Counted from the stretch's first letter, positions 1 through 6,100 are shown. The stretch: 9,445 nucleotides of DNA from Deltaproteobacteria bacterium (GCA_021159825.1 JAGHDR010000145.1:1-9445); one strand, 5' to 3'. Translations and numbers: made by a program. Notes: generated from the sequence alone by a model not told the origin.

Positions 1-9
1 CTTAAGAAC

Positions 10-29
10 GTGTGCCGTACCCGGCACAC
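10..29. repeat. Perfect 8-bp hairpin overlapping the first attC site
   Basis: GTGTGCCG (10-17) is separated by 4 nt from its exact reverse complement CGGCACAC (22-29). No T-run follows, so it is not a standard intrinsic terminator. Its right arm overlaps the R'' end of the first attC-like site, so it may be the 3' end of a preceding cassette whose body lies outside the window. Confidence 0.5.
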
Positions 30-119
30 AACAAGGAGCTGGACCGGACACCGCACACCGATCAATCAAACTGCGTTTGCTTGATCGGCGCACGGCGCCG
101 GTCAGCACCGCGATTAAAT
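26..119 (+). other. Integron attC recombination site 1
   Basis: attC-like site of about 94 bp. The R''-like box ACACAAC is at 26-32 and the R'-like end GATTAAAT at 112-119, which looks like GTTAAAT with one inserted A. Between them the arms pair over a long stretch: GGAGCTGGACCGG (35-47) against CCGGTCAGCACC (98-109), and CGATCAATCAAAC (59-71) against GTTTGCTTGATCG (75-87). Position 41/42 is an unpaired G in the left arm, matching the extrahelical base by which IntI recognises the bottom strand of attC. The AACAAGG.GCTG start is typical of environmental attC sites. The damaged R' box may lower its recombination activity. The family identity rests on architecture; no integrase gene is visible. 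Confidence 0.75.
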
Positions 120-274
120 TAAGCCTTCGGCAGGAAGAGGTAAATTACTTTTTCTAACAGCAAGAATGATGCCAAAGAGGTTATGAATTTTAGTTAACAA
201 ATGGTTGAAGCGGACACGGGTTTGGGGTCTGATGTGGATGCCTATTGTGTTGTCCGAGCCGCTTAACTCAGTGG
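114..274 (+). mobile_element. ORF-less integron cassette (about 161 bp)
   Basis: This is the interval between the cleavage points of attC sites 1 and 2. It contains only about 72 bp before attC 2 begins, and no reading frame there exceeds a few codons after an ATG (for example a 6-codon frame at 166). No ribosome binding site is obvious. Its first bases, TTAAAT, are nearly complementary to the R'' box AGTTAAC of its own attC (192-198), with one mismatch. Short cassettes without an ORF are known in chromosomal integrons. It could instead be the remnant of a deleted cassette or carry a promoter or small RNA, but I see no specific signal. Confidence 0.55.
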
Positions 275-280
275 TTATAT
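192..280 (+). other. Integron attC recombination site 2
   Basis: attC-like site of about 89 bp. R''-like box AGTTAAC is at 192-198 and R' box GTTATAT at 274-280. The left arm ATGGTTGAAGCGGAC (201-215) pairs with GTCCGAGCCGCTTAACTCA (252-270). The left arm has one extra G (GGTTGAAGCGG against AGTTAAGCGG), the position expected for the extrahelical base. The AACAAATGGTTGAAGCGGAC start is a familiar attC form. Recombination would cut between G274 and T275. Confidence 0.8.
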
Positions 281-773
281 TTTTGAGAAATCAATTTATG
301 TAATACCAGAAATGAAGTTTTTATCTTATTTTTTTATTAACCTATACACAAAAGGAGAAGAAAATGTCAGTATCATATCCGAAAATCGGCAATAAAGTGG
401 TAGCCAAAGTCGTTGAAACAAAAGGTAACTGTACTATTGGAATGAAGGTTGGAGATGAATTTGAATTGAGCCTTCATAAATGTGGTGAATTTTGTGGATA
501 TTTCTATCACAATATTTTGGGGTGGATAAAAACCTTGCAGTTTGGAGGAACTTTCCCCCTTGGTGAGGACCCTGATGTTCAAATATGGGAATGCCCTAAT
601 TCAATGAATCGAGTCAAAATTGAGCTCAGAAGGATCAAAGAGTAAAGGCGAAATATAACCACCGCATTCACTCCGACGCCCAAAGCCAAGCCGTTTTTTA
701 CTTTTGCGTAGTCTGTGTAAAAAGCCGCTCTTGCCAAGTCATCATTGGCTTTGGGTGCAGGTGATGCGGGACG
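275..773 (+). mobile_element. Integron gene cassette carrying a TIGR04076-family gene
   Basis: About 499 bp from the cleavage point in attC 2 to the cleavage point in attC 3. It holds a single plus-strand gene (364-645) plus its own attC. The cassette begins with TTATAT, and together with the preceding G the box is exactly complementary to the R'' box ATATAAC at 653-659; the match extends to 10 bp (GTGGTTATAT against ATATAACCAC). Such complementarity is expected because both boxes came from one attC site in the circular cassette. The 5' untranslated stretch of about 90 nt is AT-rich and I could not place a convincing promoter in it. Confidence 0.75.
364..645 (+). CDS. TIGR04076 family small protein
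   Basis: A 93-residue soluble protein with no signal peptide or membrane segment. The start is set by a strong ribosome binding site, AAAGGAG (351-357), 6 nt before the ATG. The pattern of a short beta strand, a Lys-Gly-Asn-Cys motif, then Val-Gly-Asp-Glu-Phe-Glu, a Cys-Gly-Glu-Phe-Cys segment, then the run Leu-Gln-Phe-Gly-Gly-Thr-Phe-Pro with Glu-Asp-Pro-Asp, a further Cys-Pro and a terminal Glu-Leu-Arg-Arg-Ile matches the small cysteine-containing family TIGR04076. The family has no established function; its cysteines suggest metal binding or redox chemistry, which is inference. The gene is the sole ORF of an integron cassette and its stop codon lies 8 nt before the attC R'' box. The family is common in anaerobes and archaea, so acquisition as a cassette is plausible. 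Confidence 0.75.
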   Translation: MSVSYPKIGNKVVAKVVETKGNCTIGMKVGDEFELSLHKCGEFCGYFYHNILGWIKTLQFGGTFPLGEDPDVQIWECPNSMNRVKIELRRIKE

Positions 774-779
774 TTATGC
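653..779 (+). other. Integron attC recombination site 3
   Basis: attC-like site of about 127 bp. R'' box ATATAAC is at 653-659 and R' box GTTATGC at 773-779. The left arm (663-689, CCGCATTCACTCCGACG then CCCAAAGCCAA) pairs with the right arm (745-769, TTGGCTTTGGG then TGCAGGTGATGCGG), with small bulges. The outer GCATTCAC/GGTGATGC pair is a familiar attC arm. The loop (about 690-744) is AT-rich and could extrude further stems. Cleavage is expected between G773 and T774. Confidence 0.82.
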
Positions 780-801
780 TTCTGTGAAATAAGGAAATTG
801 T

Positions 802-832
802 TTGAACAGTTATTCGAAAATCGCCATATAAA
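802..832 (+). promoter_or_regulatory. Possible promoter of the hicAB cassette
   Basis: TTGAAC (802-807) and TATAAA (827-832) resemble sigma-70 -35 and -10 elements, but the spacing is 19 nt; using CATATA at 825-830 it is 17 nt. The predicted transcript start would be about 8 nt before the hicA ATG. Toxin-antitoxin cassettes usually bring their own promoter, which supports the position; the match itself is modest. Confidence 0.35.
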
Positions 833-846
833 ATCGTAGAATTACA

Positions 847-1020
847 ATGCCGGTAAAAATAAGACAATTAATCAAGAAACTTGAAAAAGCGGGATTTGTT
901 AATAAAGGCGGCAAGGGAAGTCATAGAAACTATGAACATCAATGCGGTGCAAGGGTAACTCTATCAGGAAAGCAAGGAGACGATGCATTAAGATATCAAA
1001 AAAATGAAAGAGAGTGCTAA
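847..1020 (+). CDS. hicA: HicA-type mRNA interferase toxin
   Basis: A 57-residue basic protein. HicA toxins have a double-stranded-RNA-binding-like fold and cleave mRNA on or off the ribosome using one catalytic histidine. The opening MPVKIRQLIKKLEKAGF is the usual first helix, and residues 21-29 (Gly-Gly-Lys-Gly-Ser-His-Arg-Asn-Tyr) hold the catalytic His26, followed by a basic strand (Arg36-Val-Thr-Leu-Ser-Gly-Lys) and Gly-Asp-Asp-Ala. An in-frame TAA just upstream (829-831) makes 847 the first ATG; no strong ribosome binding site is visible. The usual C-terminal helix after the Tyr-Gln segment is short, ending in Asn-Glu-Arg-Glu-Cys, so the toxin is slightly truncated against many relatives (commonly about 60-80 residues), possibly because the reading frame runs into hicB. 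The 17-nt overlap with hicB indicates translational coupling. Confidence 0.82.
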   Translation: MPVKIRQLIKKLEKAGFVNKGGKGSHRNYEHQCGARVTLSGKQGDDALRYQKNEREC

Positions 1021-1243
1021 ATATCTCAAAATTGTCGAATGGTCCGAAGATGATCAAGTTTTTATAGGGCAATGCCCCGGGGTTATTGGTCAATGTTGCC
1101 ACGGCGAAAGTGAAATTGAAGTTTACAAAGAATTATGTGCAATTGTCGATGAATGGTTGGAGATTGCAAAAAACGAAAAAAGGGTACTTCCTCCCCCTAC
1201 AATCGGCAAAGGAATAGCTAAACAAATCTTATCGTTCGCATAA
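1004..1243 (+). CDS. hicB: HicB-type antitoxin, short form
   Basis: A 79-residue partner of HicA. HicB antitoxins have a partial RNase H-like domain that covers the HicA active site, often followed by a helix-turn-helix or ribbon-helix-helix DNA-binding domain used for autorepression. Here residues 7-53 show the family pattern: Tyr-Leu-Lys-Ile-Val-Glu-Trp-Ser-Glu, Phe-Ile-Gly-Gln-Cys-Pro-Gly, Cys-Cys-His-Gly and Val-Tyr-Lys-Glu-Leu-Cys with Asp-Glu-Trp. After the Pro-Pro-Pro stretch the protein ends about 15 residues later, so no DNA-binding domain is present and transcriptional autorepression is uncertain. The stop codon TAA (1241-1243) lies inside the R'' box of the cassette's attC, a common cassette economy that may also explain the short C-terminus. 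It overlaps hicA by 17 nt. Confidence 0.82.
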   Translation: MKESAKYLKIVEWSEDDQVFIGQCPGVIGQCCHGESEIEVYKELCAIVDEWLEIAKNEKRVLPPPTIGKGIAKQILSFA

Positions 1244-1265
1244 CACAATGTTGAACGAAGCTTCG
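1238..1265 (+). other. Left half of the hicAB cassette attC (truncated)
   Basis: GCATAAC (1238-1244) is the exact complement of the GTTATGC R' box that opens this cassette. It is followed by ACAATGTTGAACGAAGC, a typical attC left arm. A matching right arm would read roughly GCTTCG, TCAACATTG, then GTTATGC, and is absent from the window. CGAAGCTTCG (1256-1265) is a 10-bp palindrome where the arm ends. The site appears cut off by deletion or insertion and should no longer recombine. Confidence 0.6.
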
Positions 1266-1315
1266 CAAACGGTCGTTTTCATAGTCAAAAAGGGGATTAT
1301 AGTCGGAAACCACCC

Positions 1316-1474
1316 ATGGCAAGAGCGAAAAGGCATTATATTCCGGGTCAAATTTGGCATTTTACCCATCGGTGTCATAATCGAGAGTTTTTGCTTTCCT
1401 TCGATGTTTGTAAATTGCCTTTGAAGGTCGCTGTTTTATTCAATCACATGGTGCTCAGAGTTATGAAGGTGTGA
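1316..1474 (+). pseudogene. N-terminal fragment of a REP-associated (Y1-type) transposase
   Basis: Frame of 52 codons from ATG 1316. Its first 29 residues, beginning MARAKRHYIPGQIWHFTHRC and continuing His-Asn-Arg-Glu-Phe-Leu-Leu, match the conserved opening of REP-associated tyrosine transposases (RAYT, IS200/IS605-related Y1 superfamily). From about residue 30 the similarity stops and the frame ends at TGA 1472-1474. Full-length proteins are roughly 150-250 residues, and the catalytic His-x-His motif and tyrosine are missing, so it cannot be active. It sits just past the broken attC of the hicAB cassette, so an insertion or rearrangement involving this element may have destroyed that site. 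No REP palindromes were seen beside it. Confidence 0.6.
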
Positions 1475-1513
1475 GCTACAACAAACCGAAACGATATTTT
1501 GAAAAATCGGGAT

Positions 1514-1879
1514 ATGGACGAATTTATTTTTGAAATTAAAGATTACCGAGGGGTAAAAGTAAAACTTGCTCGAACTGTTTGGCAAGACAAAATTCTTTCC
1601 ACTTCGCCAATTGGACATCCTGAAGTTAAACCCTATATGAGCATTATTCCCCAGGCGATTCAGCAACCTGACGTTGTCTTCCAAAGTACACGGCGCAAAA
1701 ATACTCATATCTTTTACAAACTGCGAGTCGATAAAAAAGGACATCACATTGTTATTGTCATCAAATACATCTTTGAAAATACAGGTATGGTTGGCTATGT
1801 CAGCACTATTTATTTAACCAATAAACTTTACGCAAGAGGAGATATTTTATGGTCAATGGAATCAATAAAAATAAGATAA
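1514..1879 (+). CDS. Putative BECR-fold (PBECR-like) ribonuclease toxin
   Basis: A 121-residue soluble protein. The sequence pattern resembles the barnase-EndoU-colicin E5/D-RelE (BECR) nuclease group: Asp10-Tyr-Arg-Gly, Trp23 with Lys26-Ile-Leu, a His35-Pro-Glu-Val with Pro40-Tyr, then Gln50-Gln-Pro-Asp-Val-Val, Ser58-Thr-Arg-Arg, Phe67-Tyr-Lys, a hydrophobic strand Ile-Val-Ile-Val-Ile-Lys and a closing Ser-Thr-Ile-Tyr-Leu-Thr-Asn-Lys. His35, Arg60 and Arg61 are candidate catalytic residues by position only. ATG 1514 is chosen over TTG 1499 as the better codon, though neither has a clear ribosome binding site. It overlaps the next gene by 31 nt, so the two are coupled. The pairing with a DUF2283 protein suggests a toxin-antitoxin module; I cannot exclude another small-enzyme family. 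Confidence 0.5.
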   Translation: MDEFIFEIKDYRGVKVKLARTVWQDKILSTSPIGHPEVKPYMSIIPQAIQQPDVVFQSTRRKNTHIFYKLRVDKKGHHIVIVIKYIFENTGMVGYVSTIYLTNKLYARGDILWSMESIKIR

Positions 1880-2133
1880 GAGTTCACTATGATACTGAGC
1901 AAGATATCTTTTATCTTTTGTTCACCGAAAAGGCACAAAAAGCTCTTGCCGAAGAAACAGATGACGAAGTTTTTGTTCGCTTCGACCAGGACACCCGAAA
2001 AGTGGTCAGTGTTGAATTTTTGAATTTTCAAAAACGGATTACTAATGTTTTTGGAAAGGGGATGAAATACCTCGGCTCTGAACAACCTGAACGTTTGTTT
2101 TTCCCCAAATTGCAGGGTAATACGTCCGTTTGA
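1849..2133 (+). CDS. DUF2283 family protein, putative antitoxin
   Basis: A 94-residue protein with a strong ribosome binding site (AGAGGAGA, 1834-1841) 7 nt before its ATG, inside the end of the upstream gene. Residues 11-60 show the DUF2283 pattern: Val-His-Tyr-Asp-Thr-Glu-Gln-Asp-Ile-Phe-Tyr-Leu, an acidic Glu-Glu-Thr-Asp-Asp-Glu-Val-Phe-Val-Arg-Phe-Asp, then Arg-Lys-Val-Val-Ser-Val-Glu-Phe-Leu-Asn-Phe. DUF2283 proteins have no assigned biochemical role but are often encoded beside small toxin-like proteins, so an antitoxin function is inferred from context: small, acidic, downstream and overlapping. The C-terminal about 30 residues (with Lys-Gly-Met-Lys-Tyr-Leu) are outside the domain and could contact the toxin. 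No DNA-binding motif is visible. Confidence 0.6.
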   Translation: MVNGINKNKIRVHYDTEQDIFYLLFTEKAQKALAEETDDEVFVRFDQDTRKVVSVEFLNFQKRITNVFGKGMKYLGSEQPERLFFPKLQGNTSV

Positions 2134-2136
2134 TGT

Positions 2137-2328
2137 TTGAGTGGTTTGGGCCTTTTATTCGGTATTTGGACTACGTGTAATGAGTATCGTTATTTTAAAC
2201 ATTTCAATGAATTGAAGCCAGGCAATAATCATCTAGTGGTCATCGTCATTTTCAAAACGAGCCTTGATGAACATGGCAAATATTGCTCCAATAATTTTGT
2301 AGTAACCGGGTGGGCGAAATTCATTTAA
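2137..2328 (+). pseudogene. Remnant of a second BECR-like toxin gene
   Basis: An open frame with only a TTG at its start and no ribosome binding site. From about 2182 it encodes Tyr-Arg-Tyr-Phe-Lys, Leu-Lys-Pro-Gly-Asn-Asn-His-Leu-Val-Val-Ile-Val, then Asn-Asn-Phe-Val-Val-Thr-Gly-Trp. This parallels the C-terminal strands of the intact putative toxin at 1514 (Phe-Tyr-Lys, Gly-His-His-Ile-Val-Ile-Val-Ile, Thr-Ile-Tyr-Leu). A separate frame at 2133-2180 (15 codons, opening MFEWFGPFIRYLDYV) precedes it and could be part of the same gene after a frameshift. The N-terminal half with the histidine region is missing. It ends 16 nt before the next DUF2283-type gene, mimicking the toxin-antitoxin order seen just upstream. 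Confidence 0.45.
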
Positions 2329-2344
2329 TCCAAAAGGTGAATCT

Positions 2345-2761
2345 ATGGACAAAACATCATTTTTCGAGACAGAAATAACCGCCACAGATGGGACGCCTGT
2401 TCGCCTGGTCTATGATCGAAAATCTGATATTCTGGAAATTTTCTTTGGGAAAAATAAACCGGGAACAGGGGTGGAATTAACCGAACACATCATTTTGCGG
2501 GTTGATTTACAAACGCGCCGGCCTATTAGTGTCACGGTGCTTCACTTTTCAATTTTAACGGAACTCACTGAGTATGGCCCCCGGAGCTATGCTTTAGAGA
2601 AGCTGAATGAGGTTCCCGAGGATTTACGTGAGTTAGTCCTGCATGTGCTGAATACAACGCCGGTACGGCAGTTTTTGAAAATTACGTATTTCCAGGTGTC
2701 GCCAACAGAGCAAATTCCGATTACTTATGTGGAATCACAGCCAGCCTTGAATGCGGCATGA
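2345..2761 (+). CDS. DUF2283-type protein with C-terminal extension, putative orphan antitoxin
   Basis: A 138-residue protein starting at ATG 2345 behind AAAGGTGA (2333-2340). Residues 14-60 carry the DUF2283-like pattern (Thr-Pro-Val-Arg-Leu-Val-Tyr-Asp-Arg-Lys-Ser-Asp-Ile-Leu-Glu-Ile-Phe-Phe, then Glu-Leu-Thr-Glu-His-Ile-Ile-Leu-Arg-Val-Asp and Ser-Val-Thr-Val-Leu-His-Phe-Ser). It continues with Pro-Glu-Asp-Leu-Arg-Glu-Leu-Val-Leu-His-Val-Leu and Pro-Val-Arg-Gln-Phe-Leu-Lys-Ile, a tail seen in a longer DUF2283 subgroup. It follows the decayed toxin remnant by 16 nt and so may be the surviving antitoxin of a second module; a free antitoxin could be kept as protection against related toxins. 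Biochemical function is unknown. It is only loosely similar to the 1849 protein, so this is not a recent duplication. Confidence 0.6.
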   Translation: MDKTSFFETEITATDGTPVRLVYDRKSDILEIFFGKNKPGTGVELTEHIILRVDLQTRRPISVTVLHFSILTELTEYGPRSYALEKLNEVPEDLRELVLHVLNTTPVRQFLKITYFQVSPTEQIPITYVESQPALNAA

Positions 2762-2826
2762 TCTTTTATGCAGGCGTCGTAGAAATTGTCTAGACCAACG
2801 ATTCACCAGACGCCTGATAGTTATGC
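2756..2826 (+). other. Candidate degenerate attC-like site
   Basis: GTTATGC (2820-2826) equals the R' box of attC 3. The left end GCATGAT (2756-2762) resembles GCATAAC with two changes and contains the stop codon of the preceding gene, as in the hicAB cassette. Between them CAGGCGTC (2771-2778) pairs exactly with GACGCCTG (2809-2816), and the centre contains the palindrome GTCTAGAC (2788-2795). The spacer between R'' and the first arm is longer on the left than on the right, which is not typical. It may be a decayed attC or simply an inverted repeat. Confidence 0.3.
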
Positions 2827-3121
2827 GGTTCCAGCAAAGTGTGGTGGCGGATCATATCGAAAATGGTTCAACCCGGTTTCTGGGAGAGGAACAGTTATTC
2901 CAGATTGGGGCAAAAGGATTTGAAGGCAGACACTATCTCAGCAGTTTGCAAACAGCTTGGGGTTGATAGGAACTCCTCAGTAGAAGGCGTCTCCAAAGGA
3001 TGAATGGGAATTCAACATCTCAAATCAAGGAAAATTTGGGGAAAGCGCCGTCTAGTTGGACACTCACGGTAAAATAAGAAATTTTCACCCTAATAAATCC
3101 ACCGGTGGAAAAAGAGGAAAC
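2827..3121. other. Intergenic stretch without a recognisable gene
   Basis: About 295 bp separate the accessory region from the conserved genes. Short open frames exist (one runs from 2823 to 2966 and another from 2821 to about 2988), but neither has a ribosome binding site or a family pattern I recognise, and they overlap each other. They may be fragments of a lost gene. The promoter of the activase operon should lie here; I could not find a convincing -35/-10 pair. A 12-bp palindrome at 3098-3109 and the ribosome binding site at 3114-3119 are the only clear signals. Confidence 0.5.
3098..3109. repeat. 12-bp palindrome next to the activase ribosome binding site
   Basis: TCCACCGGTGGA is perfectly self-complementary and ends 4 nt before the GAGGAA ribosome binding site of the gene at 3122. 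It could be a repressor half-site pair or a small mRNA stem, but a palindrome of this length can occur by chance. Confidence 0.35.
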
Positions 3122-6100
3122 GTGGACAAAAAGATATTCTTTGCGGGAATTGATGTGGGCTCCGTCAGTTTGAATGGTGTTGTGATCAACCGGGGCCGGG
3201 AAATCGTCTATGAGGCGCCCTACGAGCGCCATCTGGGCAAAGTCAATGAGCGGGTCCTGGCACTCATTGAGGGTTTTTACCGTCGGTTTGGCAATGATGG
3301 CATTGGGTCCATTTCATTCACCGGAAATCACGGCAAAGAGCTGAGCGAGCGGCTCAATACCCCATACGAATTTGAGACCATCACCCAGGTGCTTGGTACC
3401 CTCTTTGTCAAACCCGAGGTCAGAACCATCATCAGCATGGGTGGCCAGGAGACGGCCCTTTTTCAAATCAACCATCCGGGCCGGATGGGTGAAGCAAACC
3501 ATGAGCAATGGGAGCTGGCCTACTTTAACACCAACGGCCCCTGTGCCTCCGGCACCGGTTCATTTATTGATCAGCAGGCCCAGCGTCTGGCCACCGCCAT
3601 TTATTCCCGGGACGTCAACACCAGCCAGGACCAGCTCGACCGGATACTTAAAGATTTCATCGCATTGGGGAAAAAGAGTGATAAACCCGCCAACGTGGCC
3701 TGCCGTTGCACCGTGTTTACCAAATCAGATATGATCCATCTGCAGAACCGCGGTGAAAAGCTCGAGGATATCATTTACGGTCTACACGTGGGGAATGCGC
3801 GAAATTATATGAGCACCATCGTATCCAATCGTTCACTGGAATCGCCGGTGGTTTTCGTGGGCGGGCTTTCATTAAATGAACTTCAGGTCAAGACCCTGAA
3901 AGAATATGTTCCGGATCTGGTGGTGCCCCCGTACAATACCTCCATCGGGGCTTTGGGTGTGGCTTTGGCAGCCCTGGCGGCAGAAAACGAAAAGGGTTCC
4001 AGCCATGGGAACAGCCATCCGGATCTGTCGTTGCTCAAACAATTGGCATCTGAGCGAAAAGGCGAAGTGCCGGTGGCAAAAAAGTTGGTAATTCGGAAAA
4101 CCGTTTTCCCTGAAACCAATGAGATTAAAAAACGGGCCTTTAAGAAACCTCAGAAGGTTTTTTTGGGCATTGATATCGGCAGTACCACCACCAAATATGC
4201 ACTGATCGATGAGGCCCATGAGATTGTGGGTAAAAACTATGTTCCCACCAAAGGGAAACCCATTGAAGTGACCCAGGAACTTTTTAGAGAGTTGCTGAAC
4301 AAGACAGGCGATAAAATCGAGATTGTCGGTACGGCCACCACGGGTTCCGGTCGTAATGTGGTGGGTGATTTCCTGAACGTGGATCTGATTATTGATGAAA
4401 TTACGGCTCATGCCCGGGGGGCCGTAGAGATAGATCCGGCAGTGGATACCCTTTTTGAGATCGGTGGACAAGACGCCAAATATGTTTCAATTGCCAACAC
4501 CTATCCCCTTGATTTTGATATGAACAAGGTCTGTGCAGCCGGCACCGGAAGTTTTCTGCATGAATTGGCCAATAAATACGGCATCAGCATTATTGAGGAG
4601 TTTCAGGATATTGCCCTGTCATCGGAAGCACCGGTAAAATTGGCTGAAAGGTGTACGGTGTTCATGGAATCGGATTTGGTGAGTTACCATCAAAAAGGGG
4701 TTGCCACCAATGATCTGATTGCCGGATTGTGCTACGCCATCGTCCATAATTACCTGAACCGGGTGGTTGAAAAAAGGAAAGTCGGAGAACGGGTGATGTT
4801 TCTGGGGGGACCCTCCCTGAACAAGGGTGTGGTGGCCGCGTTTGAAAATGTGCTGGGTCGTGCCCTTATTGTGCCCCGGCATCGTGAGGTGCTGGGGGCC
4901 TATGGCGCCGCCATCAGCGTTCACGAACGGATGCGGCTCCTGGGTGAAAGAACCGGTTTCAGGGGGCTCAGGAGTGCCATTGAGGATCGCATGGTGTATA
5001 CTGAAAAAACTTGCAGGGCGGATCCCCAGTGTCACAACCAATGCAAATTGAAAATTTATGATTTTGACGGGCGCAAGAGCATTTGGGGGGGAGAGTGCGG
5101 CCGGTATGAGTTGACCCGGAACCGTGGTGTGATGGAGACAAACTTTTTTGCATTGCGTCAGGAGATATGGGAGACTTATATGGCAGGGGTTTACGAGACC
5201 CTGTCGGACAAGCCGCTCCTGCGGGTGGGTGATCGACCCACGGTGGGGTTGCAGCGGGCCCTTTACGGTCAGCAGGACGCTGTCTTGTGGGCGCATTTTT
5301 TTGACCATTTGGGATACCGGCTTGTTTTGACGCCGCCCACCAATGCCCACCTTTCCAGAATGGGCATCGAGGCCATGACGGCGGAGACCTGCTACCCAGT
5401 GAAGGTCTCCCATGGCCATGTGAAAGAGCTGGTGGGAAAGACGGCATTTTTGTTTCTCCCCAGTGTCGTGAATATGGGGAAAAGTCAGGACAAAGAAAAA
5501 GGTTTTTATTGTCCCATGGTGCAGAGCAACTCCTACATGGTCCGCATGGCCCTTGATCTTGACATGACAAATGTTTTAAACCCCGTGGTCCATCTCAAGT
5601 ATGATGTGGAAACCCTTGCTATGGAAATAGCTGAACAGCTGCGACCAAAACTTTCACTCACCGTGCATCAGGTAAGAGAGGCCCTTTACTACGCTTTTGG
5701 AAGAGAAGAGCAGTTCCGGAAGGCGGTTTTCCAGAAAGGAACCGAGATCTTGGAATCACGCTCCGCTGGGGAACCGATGGTTGTCGTGACCGGCAGGCCC
5801 TACAACCTCTATGATGAACGGTTGAATCTGAGATTGGGGCACAATATGGCAAAAATCGGCATCAAGGCCATGCCCATGGATTTTTGGGATGTCTCTTCGG
5901 TGGATCTGTCAGATTTTCCGTCCATGTATTGGGCGCAGGGTGCAAAAATTCTACGTACGGCCAAAATTGTGGTGTCCAACCCGGATTTTTTTGGTCTGCA
6001 TCTGACCAACTTCGGGTGTGGTGCGGATTCATTCCTGGAACACTTTTACCGGCATATCATGGGGGATAAACCCTACATGATTTTGGAACTGGATGAGCAC

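Larger units (their letters stand above)
774..1265 (+). mobile_element. hicAB toxin-antitoxin integron cassette with truncated 3' attC
   Basis: The cassette starts at the cleavage point in attC 3 and carries hicA and hicB. Its first bases (GTTATGC with the preceding G, 773-779) are exactly complementary to the box GCATAAC at 1238-1244, which therefore is the R'' of its own attC. The left arm continues to about 1265, but no matching right arm or R' box follows. The right boundary given here is where attC-like sequence stops being recognisable. Toxin-antitoxin cassettes are well known in large chromosomal integrons, where they are thought to stabilise the array. Confidence 0.65.

Noticed and set aside
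10..29. Intrinsic terminator
   Set aside because: The stem is good but no T-run follows and the right arm merges into the attC site.
1..1265. CRISPR array or direct-repeat cluster suggested by repeated hairpins
   Set aside because: The hairpin sites are not identical repeats and the intervals are unequal and gene-bearing; attC architecture explains them better.
1436..1747. Minus-strand frame of 103 codons overlapping the putative toxin gene
   Set aside because: Antisense to the better supported coupled gene pair, with no ribosome binding site or known domain.
2751..2966. Plus-strand frame of 71 codons after the second DUF2283 gene
   Set aside because: It overlaps the preceding gene's end and the inverted repeat, begins with an Arg-rich run and has no recognisable domain or ribosome binding site; not supported as a gene.
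3056..3121. 22-codon N-terminal extension of the activase from TTG 3056
   Set aside because: The extension has no homologous feel, the family starts close to the first ATPase motif, and a good ribosome binding site points to GTG 3122.
3872..4471. Long minus-strand open frame (199 codons) inside the activase gene
   Set aside because: It lies opposite strongly conserved ATPase coding sequence, has no ribosome binding site and no family pattern; it is a shadow of the plus-strand gene.
4619..5570. Two long minus-strand open frames (266 and 200 codons) inside the activase gene
   Set aside because: They overlap each other and the conserved cysteine and DUF2229 regions; their composition is typical of antisense shadows in GC-richer DNA.
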